From positions 1 to 50,824 of the forward strand of contig NZ_VJZS01000027.1 of the NCBI RefSeq assembly GCF_007097385.1: 50,824 nt of DNA, written 5' to 3'. The notes beneath the pieces were generated by a model that saw only the letters and a list, made by a program, of their open reading frames with translations, had not been told where the DNA came from and made no database searches. Made by a program: the position numbers and the translations under genes. The DNA is from Flavobacterium sp. ZT3R18 (GTDB lineage: Bacteria > Bacteroidota > Bacteroidia > Flavobacteriales > Flavobacteriaceae). The number at the start of each line of letters is the position of its first letter. Positions within the stretch are counted from its first letter, which is position 1. Below, piece by piece: positions 25,979-34,888 of the stretch.

Positions 25979-26419
25979 TTATTTAGCCAAAACGGTCTTC
26001 ATTTGACCTTTGGCAATTTCAACATCGTTTAATTTTGTAACAACATCGACCAAAGTAATTCCGCCAAATTCCTGTAAAATAGAAACTGTCGTTCTTATTT
26101 CGTCGTTAAGTTTAGGTAGTTTACTTATAATGATGTCTTTTATAGAACCAATATAACCCGTAGGTGCAGTTTCTTTTCTTAAATAAAACTGATACCCCGT
26201 ATGAAGTGCTACTGATTGCGCCATGTGTTCTATTAGACCTGACTCTATAAAATTACCATTTTGAAAAAAAATAGCGTCGCTTTGAATCGTAAATCCCGAG
26301 ACTAATGTGGTCTCTGAATAATCATACAACGCATCTACCATTACAAATGGAAATCTTTGAGGTATTAAAGTTTGAACAAAATCCTTATCCCCCATTTTAT
26401 TTGTGATATCTATCTCCAT
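25979..26419 (-). CDS. ApeP-like hot-dog dehydratase, copy B
   Basis: From the ATG at 26419 (146 residues) this second ApeP-like protein has LIPQRFPFVMVDALYDY and FIESGLIEHMAQSVALHTGY. Compared with copy A the motif His in LPHR has become Gln (IPQR), while the Glu/His-rich central helix remains. It may be a diverged dehydratase or a non-catalytic partner of copy A. Its ATG overlaps the stop of the preceding darB-like gene (TAATG), so the two are translationally coupled. Confidence 0.82.
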   Translation of the reverse strand: MEIDITNKMGDKDFVQTLIPQRFPFVMVDALYDYSETTLVSGFTIQSDAIFFQNGNFIESGLIEHMAQSVALHTGYQFYLRKETAPTGYIGSIKDIIISKLPKLNDEIRTTVSILQEFGGITLVDVVTKLNDVEIAKGQMKTVLAK

Positions 26420-27552
26420 TAACAAACTGTTAAAAAAGCGTAAGCATAAGAAAAACGTCCACTTTCTGGAACCGATAAAAGTACTTTATCCCCTTTTTTG
26501 AGGGTACCCGAATTCATTAACTCTTCTAATGCTAAATATATAGAAGCCGCACCAACATTACCAACAGTTGCTAAGTTCATAAACCATTTTTCCATTGGAA
26601 TATCCATTCCTTTTTCGGCCAACGATTTATACAATCCTTCAACGAAATAATGAGAAGAAACATGAGGCAAAAAATAGTCAATTTGATCTGCAGTAATATT
26701 ATTTTTTGCCAAAGCATCGCTCATACTTTGAGCACCTTTAACCAAAATAAATTCATCCAATAATTTAACATCTTGTTTGAATGCAAATAAAGATTCTTTT
26801 AACCATTGATCTGGATTATAATCATTCCAAGGTTTAATTTCTCCATTTTCTAATTTATCTCCACCAGCATACATACAAGTCTCTAATTCAAAAGCGTAAG
26901 AGTATGCTTCCATCCATTCTACTTTTAAGGAAATAGCACCACTTGGTTTATTCTCTAATAAAAAAGCTCCTGCACCATCTGATAGCATCCAACGAAGGAA
27001 ATCTTTTTTGAAAGCCAAAATTGGTTGTTCCTCTAAATTTTTTAGATTCACAACTTCATTTTCAAACTTAACGGATTGCATCCAACTCGATAATTTTTCG
27101 GATCCAACACAAACAGCATTTTTAGTACTTCCTGATTTTATAGATAAAAAACCAAATTTTAGGGCATTCATACCCGCACAACAAACTCCCGAAGAAGAAT
27201 TCAATTCAACCGTTTTGTTTTTTAATAATCCATGTACCATAGCCGCATGAGATGGAACAAGAACATCGGGTGTAGTAGTACCACAAGAAAGCAATTCCAT
27301 ATCTAATGCCGTAAAACTTTCATCAAATAATCCTTGAATAGCATTATTAGTTAATTCCGCATTATTATGAGTACTTTTCCCATTTTTATCAAGAGCGTAA
27401 TAACGGCTTACGATTTTATTGTTTCTTAATATTAATCGTCTAGCCTTTGAAGCGGTTTCATTTATGAGTCCTAAATAATCTTCCATTTCGTCATTAGAAA
27501 TAGCTTCATTTGGCAAAAACTTAGCCGCTCTTGTAATATAAACATCAAACAT
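26419..27552 (-). CDS. darB: DarB-like ketosynthase III, dialkylresorcinol formation
   Basis: This 377-residue KAS III-type enzyme has a likely nucleophile Cys125 (GVCCAGMNAL), a His in FLPHVSSHYF and an Asn in NLATVGNVGAAS. DarB enzymes join two fatty acyl units to a cyclohexanedione, the first committed step of dialkylresorcinols. Directly downstream of darA in the operon and within a flexirubin cluster, this is the best candidate for that step. Fold and residues are seen in the sequence; the specific DarB assignment rests on context. Confidence 0.82.
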   Translation of the reverse strand: MFDVYITRAAKFLPNEAISNDEMEDYLGLINETASKARRLILRNNKIVSRYYALDKNGKSTHNNAELTNNAIQGLFDESFTALDMELLSCGTTTPDVLVPSHAAMVHGLLKNKTVELNSSSGVCCAGMNALKFGFLSIKSGSTKNAVCVGSEKLSSWMQSVKFENEVVNLKNLEEQPILAFKKDFLRWMLSDGAGAFLLENKPSGAISLKVEWMEAYSYAFELETCMYAGGDKLENGEIKPWNDYNPDQWLKESLFAFKQDVKLLDEFILVKGAQSMSDALAKNNITADQIDYFLPHVSSHYFVEGLYKSLAEKGMDIPMEKWFMNLATVGNVGAASIYLALEELMNSGTLKKGDKVLLSVPESGRFSYAYAFLTVC

Positions 27553-27559
27553 AGTATTC

Positions 27560-28465
27560 TTATTTTATTCCTTTATAATATTCTATTTCTTTCTTTATTT
27601 TTTTAATCTTGAACGGATACAAAAGAACGTGCAATATATAAACTATTGGCGAGATTAACCAAATAGCAAGCAACAAATACACTTTAAAAACTTTCAACCA
27701 AGATTTTCTTGATTCTCCTTTATTTACAATAAAATTAGACCACTTGGTAAAGATTTTATTCGCCGTTTTATCTACTGTAACCAAATAAGAACTTACCCTT
27801 ACTGCATCAATGTCAAGCAATTTTTCCTGTAAAGTATCCAAATTATTTTCTTGCAAACAAGAAAGAATTACTTCCCCAAATTTTGATGATTCATTAATAT
27901 CTTTTTCCGAAACTCCCGGTAAAGGAAAAATACCTAAATATCTCTTTTTTACACCCGAAAACATCCATTCTACAATAGTAATAACACTTATCAAATTGCC
28001 AACTCTATCTACTAAAGCAATATTCCCTTTCAATAACGCATTGTTTTGTTTTAATAACACTTTGACTTTTTCTTGGGCCATAATCCACATATTACGGGAA
28101 CCATTTATAGTAACAACTGGTGTATTATTCAAAAGAATTTTTGCTTCTGGACTTTTCAAAAAAGAATTTACAGGAACAGAAGGTGTCAAATACCAAACTT
28201 GATAATGCAATAAAATCAAATCAAATTTTGTATTCATTATATTTTCTGGAACTGGTTTCAATAGTGTTGGAATCTGTAAAAATGATTCAGGGAACGCACC
28301 AAAAAACGCATCATTATTCCAAGGAAAAGGAAATGGTTTAACAAGCTCGATTTCGTGAAACAATACATTTACTACACTCGAATTTAAAAGAGGCATTGCA
28401 ATATTCCTAGCAATAGACTCTAATTGTCCTGATTGGGAATAATAGATTACAAGAACGTTTTTCAT
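27560..28465 (-). CDS. darA: DarA-like dialkylresorcinol aromatase/condensing enzyme
   Basis: This 301-residue protein starts with a flavodoxin-like phosphate loop (VIYYSQSGQLESIA), continues with PWNNDAFFGAFPESF and a YQVWYLTPSVPVNSF segment, and ends in a membrane helix near 265-285. This fits DarA proteins, which oxidise the DarB product to the aromatic resorcinol, probably with a flavin. It sits seven bases upstream of the darB-like gene, the usual pair. It starts with ATG at 28465. Confidence 0.82.
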   Translation of the reverse strand: MKNVLVIYYSQSGQLESIARNIAMPLLNSSVVNVLFHEIELVKPFPFPWNNDAFFGAFPESFLQIPTLLKPVPENIMNTKFDLILLHYQVWYLTPSVPVNSFLKSPEAKILLNNTPVVTINGSRNMWIMAQEKVKVLLKQNNALLKGNIALVDRVGNLISVITIVEWMFSGVKKRYLGIFPLPGVSEKDINESSKFGEVILSCLQENNLDTLQEKLLDIDAVRVSSYLVTVDKTANKIFTKWSNFIVNKGESRKSWLKVFKVYLLLAIWLISPIVYILHVLLYPFKIKKIKKEIEYYKGIK

Positions 28466-28511
28466 ATGTGGTTTTTAAAAAAGCGAATATAACTTATATT
28501 AACAGATAAGC

Positions 28512-30167
28512 CTAATAGACATTTATTTCTTTAAAATTTCTTGATTTATGATCTCTCTTAACATGAACCCAATCCGGCCATGTTGTAGCATCTTCTGCAT
28601 CATAAATTCGTAGCTTTTGATTGGCATCTTCAATTATTAAATCATCAGGTTTACACCCTAAAATTGCCGAAGCTGCTGCAATTCCCGAATGCGTAGCGCC
28701 TCCAACCCCATGAGAAAGAGTACTCGCTCCACAAAGAAAAAGGTTGTCGATTTCGGATTTGTTTTTATAGGAGAAAGGGCCAACTTGATTTAACGTTTTT
28801 TCGGTTCCATATACATTCCCTCTTGTTGAATTAACATAGAATTCATTTGTCTTAGGAGTACCCAACTCTGCTTGAACACAATTATTTTTCGCCCCAGGAA
28901 TAATTTTCTCGATATTATTCATCAACTTATTGATCACTTTGTCTTTAAAAATAGTATATGCTGCATTATGATAATCGGCTAATCCATTAAAATCATTTAG
29001 ATTATCATAATTCACATAAGTTACTACTTCAAAGTTATGATACCTACCATTGAAACTCACTGGATCTTTAATTGTGGTACAACTTATGAATACCGCTGGA
29101 AATAAATCGCCTTCTGTGATATCATTATTCATTAAATCATCAAAATTTGCATCATCGTTTTCATCTTTCATCATCCAAATATTACCCGAATCAATCCCAA
29201 ATTGAGTGACATCCATATCCAAAGTCAAGAATAAAATTAGAGAAGTAACCGAATACTTTGTTTTCTCTAATTTCTTCACCAATCCTTTACTAAGATTTGT
29301 TTTTCCAATAAGGTCCAAATACGTAATAGTTGGATCTGCATTTGAAACAATATTTTTTGCATAAATTATCGTTCCATCTTTAAGCTGAACACCAATTGCT
29401 TTTTTGTTTTCTATTATTATTTTTTCGACATCTTGTTTCACTCGAACTTCGCCCCCATGCTTCTTCACACCATTGGTCATAGCTTTTACGATACCACCGC
29501 CGCCGCCCATGGGATAAAAACCGCCATCAAAATAGTGACTCATTACAGAGCAGTGTACAGGAAAACAAGCTCTCTTTGGCGAAAGCCCATGGTCTCCACA
29601 TTGTACATTCAAAACCGCCTTCAACAAAGGATCTTTGATATGCCAACCGATTACTCTTTTTAATGGAAATAAAGAAAATTTACCAAAGTGTTTGGTTCTA
29701 AAGGGTACTGTAATATTTTGCCAAAATCCTTTTAACTTAGGTATTAATTGCAACTCTCTACTCACTCTTTGCACAAGAGTCAAATATTCTTTTATGTTTT
29801 TTTCTTCTTTTGGAAAACGTTCAACAAGAGTTTTAGATAAATTTTCGACCCCCGAAGGAAAACGAAAAGTCTCATTACCAATAATAGCATGCTCATATCC
29901 GTTTTCATTCATTCGAAAAAAAACCATGTCATTTGCAATACCTAGTCCTCGATACAATTCATTTGTAGATTGACCCGCGTCTATAAGTCCCACATAATGG
30001 ACTCCTGGACTAAATCGTTGTCCATTTAAAGTAAAACTATGACTCCAACCGCCGGGAACGTAATGTTGTTCTAAAACCAAAACTTTTTGACCGGCACGTG
30101 CTAAACAAATTGCAGTTGCCAATCCTCCAACACCTGATCCTATAATGATCGAATCGAATTCTTCCAT
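28512..30167 (-). CDS. FAD-dependent oxidoreductase, CrtI/CrtISO-like (second copy)
   Basis: This 551-residue flavoprotein has an N-terminal Rossmann motif (SIIIGSGVGGLATAICLARAG), VLEQHYVPGGWSHSF, and the C-terminal LFLCGASTLSHGVGGATHSG motif, typical of phytoene desaturase and carotenoid isomerase-like enzymes. With its homologue at 7054-8577 it may isomerise or oxidise the polyene or the alkyl chains. The two copies are clearly diverged, so different substrates are likely. It lies 46 bases before the darA-like gene. Confidence 0.85.
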   Translation of the reverse strand: MEEFDSIIIGSGVGGLATAICLARAGQKVLVLEQHYVPGGWSHSFTLNGQRFSPGVHYVGLIDAGQSTNELYRGLGIANDMVFFRMNENGYEHAIIGNETFRFPSGVENLSKTLVERFPKEEKNIKEYLTLVQRVSRELQLIPKLKGFWQNITVPFRTKHFGKFSLFPLKRVIGWHIKDPLLKAVLNVQCGDHGLSPKRACFPVHCSVMSHYFDGGFYPMGGGGGIVKAMTNGVKKHGGEVRVKQDVEKIIIENKKAIGVQLKDGTIIYAKNIVSNADPTITYLDLIGKTNLSKGLVKKLEKTKYSVTSLILFLTLDMDVTQFGIDSGNIWMMKDENDDANFDDLMNNDITEGDLFPAVFISCTTIKDPVSFNGRYHNFEVVTYVNYDNLNDFNGLADYHNAAYTIFKDKVINKLMNNIEKIIPGAKNNCVQAELGTPKTNEFYVNSTRGNVYGTEKTLNQVGPFSYKNKSEIDNLFLCGASTLSHGVGGATHSGIAAASAILGCKPDDLIIEDANQKLRIYDAEDATTWPDWVHVKRDHKSRNFKEINVY

Positions 30168-30238
30168 AGTTTGTATGCTGTTTTATAAAATACAAAATCA
30201 ATGAAAAAACTGAATTGTAGTCTAACTAAAATATTAAA

Positions 30239-31123
30239 TTATTTATTCTTTAATTGGTTCCAAAAATCAAAATAATTAAACCATTGCAATGGATATTTTT
30301 CAATCATTTTCTCAACACTTTCTGTATATTCTCTCAAGAGCGCTTTATCATCTCGATGCTTTACTTTGGCTTCTCTTGTATAAAGATGGTAATGCAAATT
30401 AGGCTCCTTCATTACATAAACAAAAACAACAGGAACTTTTAATCGAGAGGCTATTAAAAAAGGCCCCGCAGGAAAAAGAGCTTCCTGACCTAATAAATTT
30501 TCACTTAAAGACTTTACGCCTTCAAAGTATCGATCTCCCGTAAAACAAACCAATTCGTTTCTTGCCAAAGCAGCATTAATCTCAAAAATATGAGACAAAT
30601 CATCTGCTATGATTATAAATTTAATAGTTGGTTTCTGTGTAATACTTTCAAGATAATTTTTTATTGTAGAATGTTCTAAATCTGTAGTAACGAGATTTAT
30701 TTGAAAATTCACATCAATTTCACTAAAAAAATGTTCCGCTATTTCAAAATTACCAATATGAGCACTAATAAGAACACCCCCTTTTTTTTCCTCTAATAAT
30801 TTGATAATTATCTCACCACCATCATGTTCGTAAGTAAACTTACTTTTTAATCCAGCTCCAATAGCTATTTTATCAATGATGGTTTGCCCAAAAGTATAAT
30901 AACTTTTGAAAACCATTTGCTTTGATTTAAAATAGGAATACCCCAATCTTTTTCTAAAATAGTAAAAGATAGAGGCATTGTTTTTTTTGAGAAAAATAAA
31001 ATAATAGGAAGCTACAAAATAAAGAATAAGGTAGGCCGACTTAATCCCTATTTTTTTAATAAAAAAAACAAAGATTTTGTACCCTAAAACAGTTCCTTTT
31101 GATTTTCCATCCCATTCGCTCAT
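30239..31123 (-). CDS. Lysophospholipid/lipid A-type acyltransferase (HtrB/LpxL-like)
   Basis: This 294-residue membrane-associated acyltransferase has a hydrophobic N-terminal segment (KSAYLILYFVASYYFIFL), the catalytic pair in SAHIGNFEIAEHFF (HxxxxE) and FTGDRYFEG downstream. LpxL-type enzymes move acyl groups from ACP onto a hydroxyl. The pathway must link an ACP-bound aryl-polyene acid to a resorcinol hydroxyl, so this is one of several candidates for that ester bond. It stands between an oxidoreductase and an ACP gene. Confidence 0.87.
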   Translation of the reverse strand: MSEWDGKSKGTVLGYKIFVFFIKKIGIKSAYLILYFVASYYFIFLKKNNASIFYYFRKRLGYSYFKSKQMVFKSYYTFGQTIIDKIAIGAGLKSKFTYEHDGGEIIIKLLEEKKGGVLISAHIGNFEIAEHFFSEIDVNFQINLVTTDLEHSTIKNYLESITQKPTIKFIIIADDLSHIFEINAALARNELVCFTGDRYFEGVKSLSENLLGQEALFPAGPFLIASRLKVPVVFVYVMKEPNLHYHLYTREAKVKHRDDKALLREYTESVEKMIEKYPLQWFNYFDFWNQLKNK

Positions 31124-31143
31124 TTTTAGATTCTAGATTTTAG

Positions 31144-31170
31144 TCCCGATCCCGAAGTTTCGGGACGGGA
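31144..31170. repeat. Small GC-rich palindrome between operon genes
   Basis: TCCCG-A-TCCCGAA-GT-TTCGGGA-CGGGA is a near-perfect palindrome of 27 bases in the 86-base gap between an ACP and an acyltransferase gene. It resembles the small CCCGA/TCGGG repeats dispersed in flavobacterial genomes. The loop is too short for a normal terminator. Confidence 0.7.
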
Positions 31171-31209
31171 ATAGATTTTAGATGGTTTGATACATCTAAA
31201 AAATATAAA

Positions 31210-31461
31210 TTAGGCTTTAACTTTTAATTTATTTTCAATTAAGTCATAAAAACTTTGAAACGTGTCGATCCCAACAAAATCAACTTCGACTAATTTTACA
31301 CCAAAATTAGATTCAATAGAAACTACTAAATCTACGTAATCCAAACTGTCCAATCCCAAGGTGTCTTTTAAATTCGCGTCTAACTGAATGTCGTCTCCAT
31401 CTACTTCAAATTCTTCAATTAAGAACCCATTAATCTTCTCTATTATTTCTTCTTTATTCAT
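31210..31461 (-). CDS. Acyl carrier protein (second)
   Basis: This 83-residue acidic ACP has the attachment site LGLDSLDYVDL (Ser39) and a hydrophobic helix II. It lies between a FabF-like ketosynthase gene (upstream, 115-base gap) and an acyltransferase gene (downstream). As one of two ACPs in the cluster it may carry the acyl chains handled by the neighbouring FabF- and FabG-like enzymes. Confidence 0.92.
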   Translation of the reverse strand: MNKEEIIEKINGFLIEEFEVDGDDIQLDANLKDTLGLDSLDYVDLVVSIESNFGVKLVEVDFVGIDTFQSFYDLIENKLKVKA

Positions 31462-31576
31462 GAATTAATTTATATATTTTTATTATTTACATTAACCGAT
31501 CGTATATCAACTTTTATTAGAGTTTCTATTTTCGATTCGCATGTCAGATTTGATTTACAACCAATTTTATAACATG

Positions 31577-32815
31577 CTAATTTCCACTGTTTTCTTTATA
31601 CTTTTTGATAACTAATGCTGAATTTGTTCCTCCAAAGCCAAAGGAATTCGACAAAAATATATCAATTTTTTTATTTATCGTAGTTTTAACCAAATTTAAT
31701 TTTGCGGCATCTTCATCAGGATTTTCTAAGTTGATGTTTGGTGCGATAAAATCGTTTTGCATCATCAAAATAGAATAAATAACTTCACTAGCTCCTGCCA
31801 TCCAACATTCATGCCCAGTCATTGACTTTGTAGAACTTACATATGGATTACTTTCTCCAAAAACGGCATAAATAGCTTTGGCTTCATTTTCGTCACCTAC
31901 GGGTGTAGATGTAGCATGAGCATTGATGTAATCTACTTCGCTTGGCTTTACACCTGCTTCATCCAACGCTCTTTGCATGGCTATTGAAGGCCCTTCTACG
32001 TTTGGAGTAGAGATATGTCCACCATTCGATGAAAACCCGTAACCTACCACTTCTGCCAGAATAGTTGCTCCCCTTTTTATAGCAGATTCATACGATTCTA
32101 ATATTAATGTTGCCCCTCCGCCACTAGGAATTAATCCATCACGACCAGAGTCAAAAGGTCTTGAAGCTTTGGCCGGATCATCTTCTCTAGGAGAAAAAAC
32201 ACCCAAACCATCAAAACTACTCATGGCATATTTATTGATTTCTTGTGCGCCTCCGCAAATAATCATGTCTTGAAAACCGCTTTTTATTAAAAAATAAGCC
32301 AATCCGATAGAGTGTGAACCACTGGCACATGCAGCACTAATAGTAAGATTGATTCCTCTCAATTTGAAAATTGTAGAGAGATTCATCGTTACTGTAGAAT
32401 TCATGGATTTAAAAATAGCACCAGAACCAATTAAAGCTGTATCCTTTTTTTCGCGTATAACATCTGTAGCTTCAATAATAGCTTTAGAAACGCTATCATT
32501 ACCGTACATGATACCCACTTCATTTTGATCAAAAAAAGAATCGTCTATATTAGCGTTTTTTAAGGCTTCTATGGTTGCCATATACGCATATTCTGTTTCT
32601 TCCCCTAAACTAATTCTTTGTCTTCTTGAAAGTAACTTTTTCAAATCTGGTTTAGGAACCATACCCGTTAAAGCAGAACGAAAACCAAATTCTTTACGCT
32701 CTGGATCAATAGAAATACCAGATTTTCCTTGATATAAAGAATCTTTTACTTCGTCTAACGACGTTCCTATACAGGAATATATTCCCATCCCTGTAATGAC
32801 AACTCTCTTGTTCAT
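31577..32815 (-). CDS. Beta-ketoacyl-ACP synthase II (FabF-like), active
   Basis: This 412-residue FabF-like enzyme has nucleophile Cys163 (ISAACASGSHSIG), a His in INAHATSTPVGDEN and a second His in KSMTGHECWMAGASE. It is complete and of normal length. It follows fabG with an 18-base gap, forming a compact elongation set with the ACP downstream. Which chain it extends (polyene or alkyl) cannot be decided from sequence. Confidence 0.9.
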   Translation of the reverse strand: MNKRVVITGMGIYSCIGTSLDEVKDSLYQGKSGISIDPERKEFGFRSALTGMVPKPDLKKLLSRRQRISLGEETEYAYMATIEALKNANIDDSFFDQNEVGIMYGNDSVSKAIIEATDVIREKKDTALIGSGAIFKSMNSTVTMNLSTIFKLRGINLTISAACASGSHSIGLAYFLIKSGFQDMIICGGAQEINKYAMSSFDGLGVFSPREDDPAKASRPFDSGRDGLIPSGGGATLILESYESAIKRGATILAEVVGYGFSSNGGHISTPNVEGPSIAMQRALDEAGVKPSEVDYINAHATSTPVGDENEAKAIYAVFGESNPYVSSTKSMTGHECWMAGASEVIYSILMMQNDFIAPNINLENPDEDAAKLNLVKTTINKKIDIFLSNSFGFGGTNSALVIKKYKENSGN

Positions 32816-32833
32816 TTGCTGTAATGTAATTTT

Positions 32834-33565
32834 TTATGAATAAATTCCGCCATTAATATTAATAACTTCTCCCGTTATATAACTGGATTTCTTAGAAACT
32901 AAGAAACTAACTAAATCAGCCACTTCTTCGGCTTCACCAAAACGATTTACAGGAACCATTTTTATGAGTTCTTTTTCATCGAGTTGACTTGTCATATCGG
33001 TTCTAATAAAACCTGGAGCTACTGCATTTACAGTAATATTTCTTTTAGCAACTTCCTGAGCTAAGGCTTTTGTTGCCGCCACTACAGCTCCTTTGGCAGC
33101 TGAATAGTTGGTTTGTCCAGCAGTTCCTTTCACCCCAGAAAGTGACACTATATTTACAATACGACCGTATTTATTGCGTAACATTTTTTGAATAAAAAAG
33201 TTGGTTACATTAAAGAAACCATTCAAACTAGTATTCACAACACTTGACCAATCATCTGGACTCATCCACATGAACAATCCGTCTTTTGTAATTCCAGCAT
33301 TATTCACTATTGCCTCTACAATAGCAGTAGGATTAGCCTCTTGCCATTGTGTTAAAGCTTCTTTTACTTCTTCAAAATGGGTTACATTAAATTGAATAAT
33401 CTCTCCAGTAGCGCCATTTTTAATCACTTCTTCAAGTGTTTTCTCGGCAGCTTCTTTATTAGATTGATAATTTATAAGAATATGGTAATCGGCATCTAAT
33501 GCTAATTTTTGACAAATAGCACTACCAATTCCTCTTGAACCTCCTGTAACTAAAACACACTTCAT
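32834..33565 (-). CDS. fabG: 3-oxoacyl-ACP reductase (FabG-like)
   Basis: This 243-residue short-chain dehydrogenase has TGGSRGIG at the N-terminus, NNAG in the central sheet, the catalytic Ser/Tyr/Lys set in SLSGVKGTAGQTNYSAAK, and a C-terminal SYITGEVININGG. It reduces 3-oxoacyl-ACP with NADPH. It is the only ketoreductase I see in the cluster, so it probably serves all chains. A repeat-rich gap separates it from the WG-repeat gene upstream. Confidence 0.92.
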   Translation of the reverse strand: MKCVLVTGGSRGIGSAICQKLALDADYHILINYQSNKEAAEKTLEEVIKNGATGEIIQFNVTHFEEVKEALTQWQEANPTAIVEAIVNNAGITKDGLFMWMSPDDWSSVVNTSLNGFFNVTNFFIQKMLRNKYGRIVNIVSLSGVKGTAGQTNYSAAKGAVVAATKALAQEVAKRNITVNAVAPGFIRTDMTSQLDEKELIKMVPVNRFGEAEEVADLVSFLVSKKSSYITGEVININGGIYS

Positions 33566-33580
33566 ATTATAATTTTAGAT

Positions 33581-33739
33581 TTTAGCTTCGGCTACGCTCA
33601 GCTACCGAAATGCTTCGATTATCAGAATACTTCGGTCATCGGCAGCTGAGCGCAGCCGAAGCTTAATTTTCGAATTGCTTCGGTCATCGGCAGCTGAGCA
33701 TAGCCGAAACTTGATGCCGGTAGCTGAGCGTGCCGAAGC
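33581..33739. repeat. Cluster of related 48-bp repeats (CTTCGG...GCTGAGCG type)
   Basis: Two copies of about 48 bases begin at 33630 and 33678 (CTTCGGTCATCGGCAGCTGA and following bases). Partial or inverted relatives lie at 33585-33610 and 33711-33739. Each contains CTTCGG or CCGAAG ends that can pair. The last copy touches the stop codon of the WG-repeat gene. The core resembles the CTTCGGCTACGCTCAGC family common between Bacteroidota genes. Confidence 0.85.
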
Positions 33740-34851
33740 TATTTTTGAAAAGGTTCTGCATTTTCAAACCATTGGTTTCCTAAAACAGAACCGTCTGGTT
33801 TGATAAAACCCCATTTATTTTCGTTCTTTACTCTTGCTAAACCATTTACGAAACCTTTTTCATCATCCTTTAAAATAGAAAAAAGCCCTCCTGCCGAAAT
33901 TATATACTGAGTTGGAATTACTAATTTTCCCGTAGTATTAATGAACCCCCAGTTTTTATCTTTTACAGGAGCTAATCCATCTGCACTAAAAACCTCTACA
34001 TCATTATATATAGGCTCAATAACTACAACTCCTTTCACATCAACAAAACCCCATTTTTTTCCAACTAATACTGGCGCTAAATTTTTATTAAATGCTTTTA
34101 CTTTATCAAATTTGGGTTCAATTATCCATTTCCCTTTTAAATCGATAAAACCTACTTTGTCATATTTCCTGGCATAAGTAACGTCTTGAACCAAGAAATC
34201 CCAAATTTTGTCTGCTCCATCAACATCAATGAATTTTCCAGCTACAACTATACCAAAACCTCTTCCGTTTTTTGCCCAAGTTGTGTTTTTAAAATAATTT
34301 CCAACTTCATCGTAAATTACTTCTACAACAACTTTACCTGTACTATCAATTATTCCCCATTGATTATTGTTTTTCACTCTGGCATAACCGTTTTCAAAAG
34401 ACTTGATAACATCATATTTTGGTTTTAGAACAACCTCCATTTTATTGTTTATCAATCCAATTTTTTCTCCTTGTTTGATAAAAGCAACTCCGTTTTCAAA
34501 ATCATAGACTTTATCAGAACTTGGCGACGTTTGAACCTCTCCCTTTTTATTGATATAAAACCATTTTTTATCTTTGGCAACTACGCAAATTCCATCATGA
34601 AAATATTTCGCATCGTCTAGAGTAGCTGGTATCACCAATTCTCCTTTGGCATTGATAAAACCCCATTTTCCATTATCCTCAACAGCTGCTAATCCATCCG
34701 AAAAGTTTTTGGCTGTCTTATATTTAGGCTGAATTACAAATTCACCCACATTTGAGATATAACCAAACTTACCTTCTTTTCTAACTAATGCTAATTCTTG
34801 CGCATTGATATACTGAGAAAATATTACAAAAAACAATACTAATTTCTTCAT
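33739..34851 (-). CDS. Exported WG-repeat protein
   Basis: This 370-residue protein has a signal peptide ending near INAQ and about twelve WG-type repeats of 23-30 residues (for example KWGFINAKGELVIPATLDDA, QWGIIDSTGKVVVEVIYDEV). These beta-hairpin repeats are thought to mediate binding, not catalysis. It lies in the same orientation between the lyase and fabG, so it may be co-transcribed with the pigment genes, although it is not a recognised biosynthetic enzyme. The stop codon abuts the repeat cluster at 33581-33739. Confidence 0.85.
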   Translation of the reverse strand: MKKLVLFFVIFSQYINAQELALVRKEGKFGYISNVGEFVIQPKYKTAKNFSDGLAAVEDNGKWGFINAKGELVIPATLDDAKYFHDGICVVAKDKKWFYINKKGEVQTSPSSDKVYDFENGVAFIKQGEKIGLINNKMEVVLKPKYDVIKSFENGYARVKNNNQWGIIDSTGKVVVEVIYDEVGNYFKNTTWAKNGRGFGIVVAGKFIDVDGADKIWDFLVQDVTYARKYDKVGFIDLKGKWIIEPKFDKVKAFNKNLAPVLVGKKWGFVDVKGVVVIEPIYNDVEVFSADGLAPVKDKNWGFINTTGKLVIPTQYIISAGGLFSILKDDEKGFVNGLARVKNENKWGFIKPDGSVLGNQWFENAEPFQK

Positions 34852-34888
34852 GTTTTATAATTTAAAGGATTAAAAAACGAGCAAATTA

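Noticed and set aside
33581..33739. CRISPR-like repeats of 48 bases
   Set aside because: Copies are adjacent and partly inverted, there are no unique spacers and no cas genes.
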